From the NCBI GenBank assembly GCA_036940085.1, contig JALLBK010000063.1:1-40054 (forward strand): a stretch of 40,054 nt of DNA, read 5' to 3'. A model generated the notes under the pieces. That model did not search any database, was not told the origin of the DNA, and saw only the letters and a program-made list of their open reading frames with translations. The translations under genes and the position numbers were made by a program. The DNA is from Discostella pseudostelligera. Its lineage: Eukaryota > Bacillariophyta > Thalassiosirophyceae > Thalassiosirales > Thalassiosiraceae. This document shows positions 1-11,259 of this stretch, piece after piece; positions within the stretch are counted from its first letter, which is position 1, and the number at the start of each line of letters is the position of its first letter.

Positions 1-27
1 CAAAATCTGATATCTGAAACGATTACG

Positions 28-804
28 ATGAAGTCCCTCGCTACTACCAGTCTCCTCCTCCTCAGCTCGCTCTCAGGGACATTTGCACTTGCTGCAACTA
101 CAAGCGCTCAAAGCCAGCCTGCAAAGTCAAAGTTGCGATTGCAATACTTCGACATTAGAGGTGTCGCCGAGACCTGCCGCGTACTACTTGCGCTCGGCGG
201 GGAGGAGTACGACGATGCTCGATACAAAATCGACCCAGCAACATTTAACTCACCCGAATTTCTAGAGGCTAAGAAGAATGGTGACCTTAAAATGAACCTC
301 AACCGTGCTCCAATCCTTGTAACTGATACAGGACGGACAATTGGTCAATCCAAGGCAATTGAACGATTTCTCGCTCGACGATTTGGGCTCATGGGGCAAA
401 CATCCGAGGATGAGGCCATTATTGATTGCATCGCAGAGCACTGTCGTGATGTAAAAGAGGCTGCTAGACTAAAGGGGTTCTCTAAATTTATCAAAAACAA
501 AATAGAAGAAGACAAAGCTCGTGATAGGAAAGAATGGTTCGAGGTGGACATGCCAAAATTGCTCGGCAGTATGGAAGATGCCATTTCTGAAACGAGCACC
601 AGCCCCGGTTTTTCATTTGGAAGCGCACCGACTTATGGAGATGTTGTAATTTGGGCACTATTGCGTGATTGTTTTGCGGATGACATGGAAGATACAGCGA
701 AGGCGGCGGAGAACTGTAAGGCTCTGAATGCCATTGCCGATCAGATTGCCTCCAATCCACGAGTTTCAAAGTGGCTGAATGAGCGCCCAAAAACCATCGC
801 TTAG
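28..804 (+). CDS. Glutathione S-transferase, sigma-like, with N-terminal signal peptide
   Basis: Single exon, 258 aa. GSTs conjugate glutathione to electrophiles or isomerise substrates such as prostaglandin H2. Residues 36-115 form the thioredoxin-like N-domain: LRLQYFDIRGVAE holds the catalytic Tyr40, and the glutathione-binding turn reads IGQSKAIERFLA (residues 105-116). The helical C-domain follows (about 125-250). Residues 1-28 are a hydrophobic leader (SLLLLSSLSGTFALAA) that cytosolic sigma GSTs lack, so secretory entry is likely. The TFA-LAA junction could be a weak plastid-type cleavage site, but it lacks the usual aromatic residue. The ATG at 28 is the only start that retains this leader. 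The promoter lies outside the window. The stop is 90 bp from the stop of the convergent cyclophilin. Family certain; class and location inferred. Confidence 0.9.
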   Translation: MKSLATTSLLLLSSLSGTFALAATTSAQSQPAKSKLRLQYFDIRGVAETCRVLLALGGEEYDDARYKIDPATFNSPEFLEAKKNGDLKMNLNRAPILVTDTGRTIGQSKAIERFLARRFGLMGQTSEDEAIIDCIAEHCRDVKEAARLKGFSKFIKNKIEEDKARDRKEWFEVDMPKLLGSMEDAISETSTSPGFSFGSAPTYGDVVIWALLRDCFADDMEDTAKAAENCKALNAIADQIASNPRVSKWLNERPKTIA

Positions 805-894
805 ATTTCATCGGTCCGATGATTTCCGCAATAGGATTGGCATAACAACAAAATGTCTTCTGACTTCTACTTATTGCCGTCTCTGACTTGTAAA

Positions 895-2181
895 TCATTC
901 TGCTTCCGCCAACAAACTCGGAAGCAGCTCCCCTGACGAATGAATTGTAACCTCCACCTGTGGAGTACCCTCATTGGTACCCACCGCTTCAATCTCATCC
1001 ACTAATTCAAATCCACTCAATACCATTCCGAACACCACATTCTTGTTATCGAGCCACGACGTTTTAACAGTATTAATGAAGAATTGTGATCCGTTGCTGT
1101 TTGGACCCTTGTTCGCCATGTTAAGTAGATACATTTTGTTGTGTGGCACCTAGAGGTGTAAGTAGGGAGGATAAATGCGCAATATCATGATAAGTCGATG
1201 GGATCGATGCACGAGAAATAATAGGCATGACAATAATATTACATGATGGTACCTCGAATGATTCATCGTCAAAGTAACCCCCATAAATGCTCTCTCCTCC
1301 GACTCCATTGTTTCCGCTGATATTTCCACCTTGTATCATGAAGTTGGGTACTGTAATGTTTGGATAGACGCGTTGAGTTACAATGCAAATTGAGTCGACA
1401 AAGTGCACAATGAGGGGGGAGGAATGCATGGTGTGGAAATGGCGTACTCACTTATTCGATGAAATGTCGTCCCTCGATAACACAACAATTTCCCGCTAAT
1501 CTTTCCATACCCCTTATCACATGCGCAGAGCGATCGAAAGTTCTCTACTGTTCGGGGTGCTACCTTCCCAAATAATCCGAATGTTATTCGTCCCGTGGTT
1601 GGTTCTCCCTCTTCCTCCTCTCCGTCGTTGGATGACGCAGAAATGACTGTTGATTTGAAATGAGATATTATCCGTGTGTAGCAAGATAATGAACATGGTA
1701 TGTCATTTATATATGCAATGAAGTGCATGCAAAATACAAATTAACACATCAGGTGGCGACGACAACGACGAGCATTCTCGGAAAAGACTCACCAACATCG
1801 AAATACACCCGATGTGTCACTTCCGGCAATTCACTTTTGAAGGGTCAAACCAAAGAAAAGAAATGATTGAGCATCCAGTTTCATCATAATGATACAAACA
1901 CGCGCGCGAGAGAGAGAGAGAGAGGGGCCACCAATAAATGGCACTCACACACGCGGTTTCAACTTGGGCATTTTTGCCTTTTCTCTGGGAACATCGTCGT
2001 TCCACTCCACCCCACCACCAGCAGCACTACTACTACCTGCTGCCGATGCTGCTGTTATCACTACGACTGAAGGGCATGCTATCAGTGTGACCCAAAGAAA
2101 CCGCAGGAGAGCTACAAGAGCTACTGATCTTGGTGAACGATGCTTTGAGGAGGAGGAGGAGGAGGAGGAGATGATTATCAT
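895..2181 (-). CDS. Cyclophilin-type peptidyl-prolyl cis-trans isomerase, secretory
   Basis: Five exons in coding order: 2181-1949, 1833-1793 (41 nt), 1646-1452, 1350-1253, 1149-895; 273 aa. All junctions are GT-AG and in phase, and the spliced protein reads as one cyclophilin domain: VTHRVYFDV, then [43 protein letters not shown] and [12 protein letters not shown]. The catalytic Arg (FHRI), the FMIQGG and QFF core, and the Trp used for cyclosporin binding are all present, so activity is expected. Exon 1 encodes a hydrophobic segment ([20 protein letters not shown]) after a Ser run, pointing to an ER or secreted folding enzyme; plastid routing is less likely because no aromatic +1 motif is seen. 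The start at 2181 is the first ATG of the open frame. It shares a divergent promoter with the WBP4-like gene. Confidence 0.9.
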
Positions 2182-2450
2182 GACGACATATTATTCATTG
2201 CCACGACGAAGCAGAGTATGGTAGATGGTAGTGGTAGAGTGAGCTGGAGGCTCCTATCTAGGTAGGTAGCCTATCCTATGTAGATACTATTATGTAGTTA
2301 TCGTATCCAACGTATGGCGGCGGGAAAGCCCTGGCACCAACAACAACAACAGTGTTCCCGCCAAATATCGCGCCACATGAAGATGCCACATGCATGCATA
2401 CTCATACTTACGATACGATACTCCTACAACTACAACATTGGCTTTTGACC
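2182..2450. promoter_or_regulatory. Divergent promoter, cyclophilin / WBP4-like gene
   Basis: The 269 bp between two start codons. It contains GGCGGGAAA near 2317-2326 and TTCCCGCCAAA at 2355-2365, two opposed copies of an E2F-like element, and a clustered GGTAGGTAGCC stretch near 2260. No gene is seen here. Confidence 0.5.
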
Positions 2451-3872
2451 ATGGCGTCCGGCTACTACTACCCCCAATCGAAATCGTCGTCGTCGCAACC
2501 ATCAACGAGTAAAGGCGGCAACGAACCATGGCGCAACAACGAGCGTCACTACTGCCCATTGTGCAACGCGTGGATGGGCAGCGATCGCCAGTCGATCTCG
2601 CTGCACGAGAACGGAAAGAAACATCGCGAGGCGCTTGAACGAGATCTTGTGGCTAGGAGGGAACACAAGGCGAAGAAAGACAAAAATGAAAAGGAGTTGG
2701 AGAGCGTCTTCGCCAAAGTCAATGCCGCCGTGGGAATTTCAGTTGCTGGTAGTGCTGCTGCTGATGTGCCGAATTTTGGGGTGGCAAGTCAGGGGGCATT
2801 TCTTGCTGTTCCTGCGTATACTGGGAACAAGCAGCGGCAGCAGCAACAGATAGAGGGGAGGAACAATCGCGCTCCAAATGATGCTCTTACTAAGGAGTCA
2901 TCTTCACTATCTGTCTCAGGAGCAATACCCAACAACAACAACAACAACAACAAGCAGCTAGCGGCAGTGTTGCCGTTCGATCCAACCGTTGGTCATTATG
3001 AATTAGATGGCACAACCTACCTCGAAGGACAAGTTTATGCATCAATATTCGAAGAAGGGATGCCCGTTCAATTATGGATGGGAAATGCTGCCGCCACACA
3101 TTCAGAAAAGCGTGATCTTCGAAATTTTACCAATTGGAAAATGGCGTTACTGGCAAAGATTGTAACCAAGAGAAGGGGTAATGGGGGTAGTGGTGGTGGG
3201 GGCGATGATGAAACCGAAGGGAGAATCTCCTGTCACGTTTCCTACCTCCAAAACAGTAACGACGATCATGAAACTCTTGAATCGAATGTGCATCCATCGA
3301 GGATACGGCTCGTTCTTGGCTCCGATCCGATGATTCCATCCTCGATCGAAGAGGCGCATCTGGCATTGATGGGAGGAGAACAGACTATCATTCTTTCGAA
3401 CAACGATAAGGATTCGAACAATAATCGTTCATCGACAACCGCCACCGACGACGACATTGACGAAAATACTGGATTATCAGGCTGGTCTACTACATCCATA
3501 CGCAAGATATCCTCTCACTACGAACAAAATCAAGAGAAGAAACGCAAACGTGTGCATGAGAGGGAGGTAGCCGAGTACAAAGTTAAGAAGGAACGTGAGA
3601 TCCAAGCACGAAAGATGGAAGAGGCCAAGTACGCCAACGCGCATGATTCGGCCTTGGGGGCGTATGATGTGTGGTCATCGTCGAATTCGGCCGTGGCGGG
3701 GGAGGGAGGTGCTGCTACTAGGTCGTACAAGGGTGTGGATATTACGAAGGAGGTGCAGGTTGAAGTGGCAGACACTGCCAAAAGCTTGGCAAAGGGGATG
3801 GGGAATGTTGCATTTAAGAAGAAGACTTTGAAGAATAAAAATGTCAGGAGAACATTGGTGGATGACGATTGA
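2451..3872 (+). CDS. WBP4/FBP21-like spliceosome-associated U1-type zinc-finger protein
   Basis: 473 aa, single exon. Residues 33-60 form a U1/matrin-type zinc finger, C35-x2-C38-x13-H52-x5-H58, in HYCPLCNAWMGSDRQSISLH followed by ENGKKHRE and a basic helix. This position and spacing match the N-terminus of WBP4 (FBP21), a spliceosomal B-complex protein whose finger contacts RNA or protein. The middle carries a poly-Asn run and a segment around GHYELDGTTYLEGQVYASIF; the C-terminus is Lys/Arg-rich and ends in RRTLVDDD. I see no WW domain, which animal WBP4 has, so it may act only through the finger and the basic tail. The frame is open upstream to 2352, but the ATG at 2451 has a strong ACCATGG context and lies just before the conserved finger. 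A nuclear role is inferred. Confidence 0.75.
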   Translation: MASGYYYPQSKSSSSQPSTSKGGNEPWRNNERHYCPLCNAWMGSDRQSISLHENGKKHREALERDLVARREHKAKKDKNEKELESVFAKVNAAVGISVAGSAAADVPNFGVASQGAFLAVPAYTGNKQRQQQQIEGRNNRAPNDALTKESSSLSVSGAIPNNNNNNNKQLAAVLPFDPTVGHYELDGTTYLEGQVYASIFEEGMPVQLWMGNAAATHSEKRDLRNFTNWKMALLAKIVTKRRGNGGSGGGGDDETEGRISCHVSYLQNSNDDHETLESNVHPSRIRLVLGSDPMIPSSIEEAHLALMGGEQTIILSNNDKDSNNNRSSTTATDDDIDENTGLSGWSTTSIRKISSHYEQNQEKKRKRVHEREVAEYKVKKEREIQARKMEEAKYANAHDSALGAYDVWSSSNSAVAGEGGAATRSYKGVDITKEVQVEVADTAKSLAKGMGNVAFKKKTLKNKNVRRTLVDDD

Positions 3873-3993
3873 TGCGATGTTGCACTTACTAAATTATTTA
3901 TTATTTGACCTCTACCGAGCCACTTTTCCATTAGAATGAAAATGTATATGACTTTCAACATGAATATTATAGCCACACCATCATTTCATCCAA

Positions 3994-6900
3994 TCACAGA
4001 ACATGATCAAGGTAGACTACTACCACACTCAAATTATCATACGATCCCTTCTTAAGTGCCTGGCCACAAAGATTCTTGGCAATATCTCCAGCCTTGTAAC
4101 CCTCCTTCCTCATGCGGATAACCTCCCTACCCACTTCTTCATTCGACATTACCTCGAACAGACCATCGCATGCCAATACCACTGCGCAATGCCGTCGATC
4201 GGCTAAGGATGATGCCAGATCCAACGTGAATACATCCGGATCGCTGACTATTCCTTTCGATGTTGTAAACGTACCCTCTAAACTTCGACATAATGCATAT
4301 TGATAGTCTCCCACCACCATGTACGATCCGGCTGGAGAGCACTGAGGGATGGAATAGTCTAAACCCGCCGCATAACCCTGTTCTAATCTTTGTATTTCAA
4401 TTTCGTCGTCGGGTGAGTGATCTCTAGTCTCGAATACTACCACAGAAGCGGCGCCTCTTTCGGTGGGAGAGTTGGGCTGGCCAATGACGAGTGTCCTCGA
4501 ATCGCCACAATTTAGGATAGTAAGTTCATCTGTACCACTAGGATTCATAGAGATGGCAACAATCGTCGCGGTGGTACCAGCTACTTCCATTGTTGTCGTG
4601 TAAGGCGGGGTGGATTAAGTAGTGAGAGAGTGAGTTTGCATTGAAACCGCATGTTTCTTTCGGAATTTTGACTTACCAACCAAATCTTTAGACCCAGTCT
4701 CTGCAAAAAGAATTCCTTCCCTTGGATCGTACTCTGCGACGCACTCCCCATTTTCATCACAACCACTACGATAAGTGTTGCATGTCGTCTCCCAACTATT
4801 CTCCAAGGCGATTCGTACGGGTGTTTCTGAAGAAGCCATTAACTCTGCGGTAAATAAGGAAGGAAGTATTCCAGACACTGTTTCACTTGCAGCAGTGCCC
4901 GCATGGCCATCAAAAACTCCTGCCAGGAGAATATCTTCTCCTCTCTGGTCATTCTTAATCTCATGCAATACTGATTTGGTTCGGAGTGAGATTATTACGT
5001 AATCGATAATAGAGTTGATGCAGGCACACTAAACTACTTACCAAATGTATCCTCTTGGGCCCCCCTGCGGCCACCACTTTTCCAAGCACCTTGGCCTCCG
5101 ACTTTGATACAACGGGAACCATTTTGTGATTGGTCTGACTTCGTCATCGATGCTTTAGGTGAGGGTATTCTGTCAAAGTGAAGCTTTAATGACGCACCAC
5201 CTTTCGGTTGCCGGTTGATCAAGGTGATTGCTTGCTCGAATCCGCCGTCAACAAAGGGTAGTTCGCCTATTCCTCTCAAACGATCACCTACTTCGAAGAT
5301 CCCCAATTGACCTGCCTGTGACAACTCATCCCAACCCCTGACAAAGACCTCGCCAGGGAGGGCACGTTCAGTTGCACGTTTCCATTGCTCCCATTCGTTA
5401 CTGCTCATGCTTCCATCGTTTTCAACCTCGGACGCTTCCGCAAGCATTAATCCGATCGGAGCACCCTTCTTGAAAGTTGCCAAAAAGTGAAGTGGACGTG
5501 GCATATTTTCAATACCTATACTGAAGGAACAGCTTTCCAATGATTCTATCACGGTCTCGAAGTACGATTCCTCGCGTGCCACTTTCGCAATGTCCGACTC
5601 ACTCCATTCAACATCACCTTTTCGTACCCCAATTATCATTCTCAGCTGGTCGAGTGCTTTCGAGGATGAAACGCGCATCATAGGATTTGGTTGGAACATT
5701 TGTTTCAGCAACGACCAGAGTCCGCGACGCTCGCTCAAGTACTCCAACCCACCGTCAAGTCCCGACGGTCGCAGCTTGGCACCCAACTCACTTTCTAACC
5801 ACGCATCCAAGTCATAATTCACATCCTTCAGGCGCTGTAGAAATCCTGCATCGGCTGGCGAAAAATCATAGGTCATCGTTCATTGTCAGGTTCGTCTTGA
5901 CAAACAGTACAATTCTTCACAAGCAGTAAGCAAAATTGATACACTTACTTCTTTCATCGAGCAGATTGAACAATAATTGACTCATAATTAACCCAGCAGA
6001 AAAGACATCGAATGAAAGAGGGTTCGCGTTTAATTCGATAAATGTCTCCGGCGCACAATACGCTGGCGAAATGGCTGCAATGCCTTCATCGTAACCAACT
6101 CGTCGGGTGCCACCGGAAAATAGAGTTCGACTTTCGGGGGGGATGGGTGATGGATCAAGGTCGGCGGCGCTCCCGAAGTCAAATAAACGAAGTTGTTGAT
6201 TGGTACCATCGCATAAAAGGTTGCCAGGTTTTACTTTGAGGTGTTGATAGAGTAGGGAAACAAAGCGAAACGAAACGAATAATGGTTGTTAGACGGCACG
6301 GATAGTATAATCAAGTGATCCCGAGAGAGAAAAATTGAATGCAATGTATCATGGCAACACTTACAATCTCGATGAGCAATATTCAATTCATGTATCACTA
6401 TCAAATTCTCAAGAATAGACATAAAAATAGCATCCAGTGTGTCTCCAAATGTATACGTTTCTGGTAGGTGCAACGCCTTTTGAACTTCAAATAAAGGATG
6501 ATGATTGTCTTTTCCTATTCGGTGTTGATTGTTCCAATCTCTCTGCATTATGAATTGTTTGTGGAGTCAGGTCAAAACCAGGCACGTAAGATCTATTTTC
6601 AACAAGTCAGTGTTTAGAACGCACCTCCATGGCATCAAACAAAGTCTGGGCTGGCTCATCCACTAATCCGTCATCGCCAGTGGCAGTACCAACAAATTCA
6701 AACACCATCCATTCATGGCCAACACTATCACCATCATCGGACGTACCCCCGCCACTGTTATTATTGTCCAAGAACCAAAAATTATTACCATTGCTCGATT
6801 GTTTGCGTCGTGGTGGAGATGATGTAGCACCATATCCCGGTATGCTAGCCACACCGTTGTCGACACTAGTACCACCACCCTTGCCATCGTCTCGATATAC

Positions 6901-7725
6901 ACCCCAAAACAATGGCGGAACAGCCTTTCCAGTAGCAGTAGTAGTAGTAATAGAGTTGTTAGGATTGTCCTGCATGGCCATCATCATCTTTTGAAAACAA
7001 TGTCGTTCCACCTCCCAATAATGTTCACATCTCGCTGCTCGACTTTTAAGATCTGATGCAGAGATGTCTTTCTCCGAGTTGGCTGATGATGACGACGACA
7101 ATGACGAAGACGACGATGATGATAGTGATGATGATGATGATGTCGCAGAAGCAGAGAATGCCAACCCCGTCCGTTGAGCCATGACCAAATTAGTATTGTC
7201 ATTATCCCCTCGTTTTTGTTTTGCATCTTGTTGTAATTTGAGTATCAGTGATGGAATGTTCAATTCAAGTTCGGCAATTGTCCATGCTCGTTTGGCAATA
7301 CAAGGCTTCACCACCGCATCAAAATCATCGGTATCTTTGTCTTTGGAATGAATGAGATATCCCTGATGGACGGTACCGTAGGAGCCAGAACCAACGCGTG
7401 GACCAATGCGAAGATATGGGAAAGATATTGCCACAGTGGTGCGTAGTGCGTCGATTTCTGCCAAGATGGAATTGATGACTTCATTATTAGTAGTGTCGGT
7501 GGTGGATTTACGGAGAGAATTCGATGATGATGAGGAGCCGCAACGGCGGACAATAGCAGGATGACGATGATGATGCTGGTGATTGGGAATCAACGCCGAT
7601 GACGACGACGAAGATAATATTGGTGGGCAGCGAGCACGAGACGGTAGGGTCCATGCCCACACCGTCGGCACCATGAGCATCATAATGAGATGCAGAGATA
7701 CAAAAGTAAGTGCGGCGCCAGTCAT
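3994..7725 (-). CDS. Plastid-type Ser/Thr protein kinase - PDZ-like - PP2C phosphatase fusion
   Basis: Six exons in coding order: 7725-6625, 6542-6365, 6233-5949, 5854-5042, 4970-4677, 4583-3994; 1086 aa, all junctions GT-AG and phase-consistent. Residues 1-24 are a signal peptide ending VWA, followed by W25 (VWA-WTLPSR), an ASAFAP-type plastid entry signal. The kinase domain has a glycine loop (GSGSYG, about 112-117), Lys140, HRDLKPGN (424-431), DFG (445-447) and SPAYCAPE. A PDZ-like stretch follows (about 640-750: APIGLMLAE, IFEVGDRLRGIGELPF, FEQAITLI). PP2C then runs from about 780: GRRGAQEDTF, VFDGHAG (DGH 813-815), NCGDSRT, ACDGLFEVMSNEEV, YDNLSVVVV. All metal and catalytic signatures are present, so both enzymes look active. 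Plants have kinase plus PP2C fusions (PKPP type); the PDZ-like linker and plastid leader are the additions here. A large Ser-rich insertion splits the N-lobe. Confidence 0.85.
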
Positions 7726-8181
7726 TGTCGTAATGATGAACTATCTACCTCTGGTGCTACCTCTAGGTAGTATGCCCATGTCCGTCATGGTCATGGCCTG
7801 ATGACTGATAATGGCTAGGATAGGAGGGCGGAGAATCTTTCGTCTGTCTGGCGTCAGGATTCGATGTTTGTTAAGTATCTTTTTCAATTTCGAATTTTAA
7901 TTTTAGAAGTTCTTAAGTATCTTTCTGAATGAAGGTCTGTCTGTCGCTGCGTGCATCTTAGGAGTACTCCTACGAAGCAGCAGACTCTATCTTTTCCCGC
8001 GCTCTGATATTATTCGCCAGCCTTTCGTCTGTGTGGCGTTAAGTAGACGACGAACGTCTTCGTCTGTCCGGCGTCATGTGCACTTTATTTTCGATTTTCG
8101 CAGCAAAAAGCAGCCAGCTAGCACTAGCAGCGACCATGACCATGGCCATCGCGAAAGTTGGTTGCCTATCCAACGACAACG
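7726..8181. promoter_or_regulatory. Divergent promoter with three 20-nt direct repeats
   Basis: The 456 bp between the kinase/PP2C fusion and the C2-like gene. Three similar 20-mers in the same orientation, consensus CTTTCGTCTGTCTGGCGTCA, lie at 7837-7856, 8022-8041 and 8057-8076. TTAAGTATCTTT occurs at 7871-7882 and again at 7913-7924. An E2F-like TTTTCCCGCGC is at 7992-8002. No gene is seen here. Confidence 0.5.
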
Positions 8182-11100
8182 ATGGCCGCCCTCTCATCTC
8201 ATAGACATTCTAGGACAGGAGCGGGCGGATCATCTCTCGAAGAGAAGAGTACTTCGGTTCCAAATAATCATTCTGATGATAATAATGGCTCCACGTCGTC
8301 GTCAGCATCGAGAACCAGGACTAGTATGAACATGAAGATGGTGACTGTGCCTGGATTTTTGGTGCCCAAAAAGAATAGCAAGCGGGGGGCCAAGGCCAAC
8401 AATGGCGGTAATACGGCCTCTACCAAAGTCAAGGGCAAAAAAGGGAAAAGTGATTCCTCCTCCAGCCAGCCATCGTCTTCTTCTATTCCACCTCTCATGA
8501 AGCAGGCAGACGATGAAGCAATTACGGGCGGCATCTCCACCACCACCAGTATGGCAGGTCCGGAAACGAACAACAGCAGTGCCATGAAATACAGCCCTCT
8601 CAAATCCAAGGGCAATCATGACCCCACTGCACCCTACGCATTGCATCATGATCAGATTGTAACCGCCTTGATTGATGATGCCTTGAGAAATAGAAAGGAT
8701 GAGGGTGCTGGTAACGACAACAACAATTTAAATGGGGTCGACGAACTGCAAGCAACACCATCACAATCTTCTACTACTCCAGTCGGTGAATCGAAGCCCG
8801 ACAACAGCAACAACAATCACAAATCTCGCTCTAGCCCCCATAGAATAAAACGGAATGGCATGGGTGGTGGTGGCAGTAACAGCAGTAGTAGCACTCCTGG
8901 CATTCACCTGTTACGAAAACGACAACGCAGCAATAGTGGTGGCAAGCTCAATTCTTCACCTCTCCCTGCTAGTACCACAAATAATAGCACCCTACTCTCC
9001 CAGCAACAACAAAATCATCATCCGTCGGAATTTCTCCATCCAGACTGTATCTTACAAAAGAAGAAGGGGTCTGAACAGAAACTACTACTCAAACCACCCA
9101 GATTGAGTTTTGCAACCATGAGCAGTAGTACCATTATTGGCGGTGGCAGCAGCAGCAGCAATATTACAAATAACAGCAACAATAATGACGAAATTCCATC
9201 GGCCATTGGACGGGAAGAGACATTAATCAAATTACAACAAAAATTATCCATGTTGAGTGATATTGAATCGGGAAAGTATGGTATGGCTGTGGAGATGTTA
9301 CGGTCGGATGCGGTGGCATTTATTGCCCAAACGTCGAATGATCCGGGTTCGAGTGCTAATGGTGGTAGTGGCATGGGGCATGGCAAAAAACTAATGTCGT
9401 CATCAACTACTCCTCCTCTTCCTCGCGGTATTACCAAGGTGGAAACTCGATCAATCCTTACTTTACGAATGGGATTCGTTAGTATGAGTTATGGCATACT
9501 ACTTCAATGGGATTGTGCCACGAGACTCGTAGAATTGATTGTGTTGAGGAAGATGTGTCGTGATGATTTCTTGCATGGAGCGAATAATAATGATGCATCA
9601 GCATCCTCAACATCGACGACGGCAATTGTGACGACGAAAGAGTCGAATAATGTATTATCGGGAACCAAGAGTAATGCGCCACTAGCCGAGGCGCAGCGCC
9701 ATCCATCGCTACCAGAATTGATCCCCGCACCAGCTTTTGATAGTCGTGCTACTACTACTGCCGGTGGTGGTGAGGTTGGATCGACGTCGGCTACCACAGC
9801 AGATCCGCATAAAATTGCAATCCCAAGGTTGATCCATCCTCCGAACCCGTTGGCATACCTTCCTAGATTAATGAGTAGTGGTGGTGGTGGTGGTGGTGGC
9901 AGCGGCGTCGTTGGCGTTGGTGGAGGCGCAAATTGTACTAGTGGTGCATCAACGAGTACCACCACTACCAAACCGCAATACTTGTTGTCGGTATCTGCTC
10001 TAAGTGTAACCCAGCTTCATTCGGTGTGTGAGAATTGTCGCAATTCCGATTCCTTTCTTGGAAAGATGATGAATGGTGCTCAACGAAACCAAACCCCAAC
10101 CACCACCACCGTTGCTGCTGCCGCCACCGTTCGGCCATACATTCGATTTGCTCTTGGAGAGTATGAACACTGCACGAAAGTTACCAAATTCAAGAATGGC
10201 AATGCTACATGGACGAAACGACATCATAATTCTTGTCTGTTGCCGTGCCGTCCTGAGGAAGTCCGGTGGTTTGCTGGACGGGAAGATTTGACTGTCGAGG
10301 TACGCAATGAGCGGAAACAACCGTCGAGCAGTAGTAGTAGTAGTAAGCGCAGCCGTGGAGGCAGTGCGGTTGGTGGGAGTGGGGATGCGAATGTCAGTAA
10401 TCAGCAGCAACATGCCGCGCTTTGGCCTCCTCGTCTACTCTTTGGTGCACCAAACGATGAAAACAATGATTCTTCTTCCATCGCCAATCATCCTATTTTG
10501 GCAACTGTCACCGTTCCATTGTCGTCTGTGAATATTGAAGATGAAGACAGCATCGGGGTTGGAAGAGGATCGTGGAGACGCAGGGGTGGTAAGGCCAAGG
10601 ATGGACCTTCCTCAACCAACATTACAATACCGCTTCGCATGAATTGTTGTCAATCTGCTCCGATTGGATCCATCTCCTTGAGGATAACAATAAAAGTGAC
10701 AACTCCTGGTGGTGGCAATAGTGGAAGCGGCAGTGGTGGTGGTGGTGGCGGTGGGGTCAATAATTCATCATACAATCTATATGCGCTTGCCAGACCAAAT
10801 ATTCAGGTGGATATCTCTGTCAGTGGCGACGGCGGAAATGGTGAACCAAAAGTCAGTGAAAGCATTGAGTTGGGACCACTCACGAGACTCATGGATGGTT
10901 GGTCATTGGGCGGTGGAGGTGGTAGCGTGCGAGAAGTTGTGGATACGAAGGAGAGGACGACCAAAGGCAGAAAGGCAGCGAAATCTTCAGGAGTACAACA
11001 ACAACAGCTTGAAAACAAGTCATCCTTCTCGTGGCCAGAGATACTGACCTCTAGTACCGCTACTAATGATGAGGAAGGAGAGAAGACACCAACCCGTATC

Positions 11101-11259
11101 AACTGGAGCAAGAAGCTCGATCACCAAACAAAAAAATGGTCCGCATTGAAACTGAATAGAACAGAAACGCCAACCACTCCTGACGATGTGGATGCCGGAT
11201 GGTTTGCCTTTTTGAGAGGTGGGACGAGGGATACGGTAGATAGCCCAGGAATTTTGTAA
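8182..11259 (+). CDS. Large low-complexity protein with a C2-like domain
   Basis: 1025 aa, single exon, starting at the ATG in ACGATGGCC. An open frame extends 8 codons upstream but has no ATG. Most of the protein is Ser/Asn/Gly/Thr-rich disorder. Three parts look folded: a helical stretch REETLIKLQQKLSMLSDIE with its continuation (nt 9209-9330); a hydrophobic helical stretch VETRSILTLRMGFVSMSYGI to about nt 9560; and a beta-rich block (about residues 598-850) with YLLSVSALSVTQLHSV, RPYIRFALGEYEHCTKVT, GNATW, LTVEVRNER, and ATVTVPLSSV, which resembles a C2 fold. The Asp residues of a calcium-binding C2 are not obvious, so lipid or protein binding without calcium is more likely. I do not recognise a named orthologue. 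It pairs divergently with the kinase/PP2C gene. Confidence 0.6.
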   Translation: MAALSSHRHSRTGAGGSSLEEKSTSVPNNHSDDNNGSTSSSASRTRTSMNMKMVTVPGFLVPKKNSKRGAKANNGGNTASTKVKGKKGKSDSSSSQPSSSSIPPLMKQADDEAITGGISTTTSMAGPETNNSSAMKYSPLKSKGNHDPTAPYALHHDQIVTALIDDALRNRKDEGAGNDNNNLNGVDELQATPSQSSTTPVGESKPDNSNNNHKSRSSPHRIKRNGMGGGGSNSSSSTPGIHLLRKRQRSNSGGKLNSSPLPASTTNNSTLLSQQQQNHHPSEFLHPDCILQKKKGSEQKLLLKPPRLSFATMSSSTIIGGGSSSSNITNNSNNNDEIPSAIGREETLIKLQQKLSMLSDIESGKYGMAVEMLRSDAVAFIAQTSNDPGSSANGGSGMGHGKKLMSSSTTPPLPRGITKVETRSILTLRMGFVSMSYGILLQWDCATRLVELIVLRKMCRDDFLHGANNNDASASSTSTTAIVTTKESNNVLSGTKSNAPLAEAQRHPSLPELIPAPAFDSRATTTAGGGEVGSTSATTADPHKIAIPRLIHPPNPLAYLPRLMSSGGGGGGGSGVVGVGGGANCTSGASTSTTTTKPQYLLSVSALSVTQLHSVCENCRNSDSFLGKMMNGAQRNQTPTTTTVAAAATVRPYIRFALGEYEHCTKVTKFKNGNATWTKRHHNSCLLPCRPEEVRWFAGREDLTVEVRNERKQPSSSSSSSKRSRGGSAVGGSGDANVSNQQQHAALWPPRLLFGAPNDENNDSSSIANHPILATVTVPLSSVNIEDEDSIGVGRGSWRRRGGKAKDGPSSTNITIPLRMNCCQSAPIGSISLRITIKVTTPGGGNSGSGSGGGGGGGVNNSSYNLYALARPNIQVDISVSGDGGNGEPKVSESIELGPLTRLMDGWSLGGGGGSVREVVDTKERTTKGRKAAKSSGVQQQQLENKSSFSWPEILTSSTATNDEEGEKTPTRINWSKKLDHQTKKWSALKLNRTETPTTPDDVDAGWFAFLRGGTRDTVDSPGIL

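Noticed and set aside
8158..8181. Upstream TTG start for the C2-like protein
   Set aside because: Not an ATG; a proper ATGGCC start follows 24 nt later.
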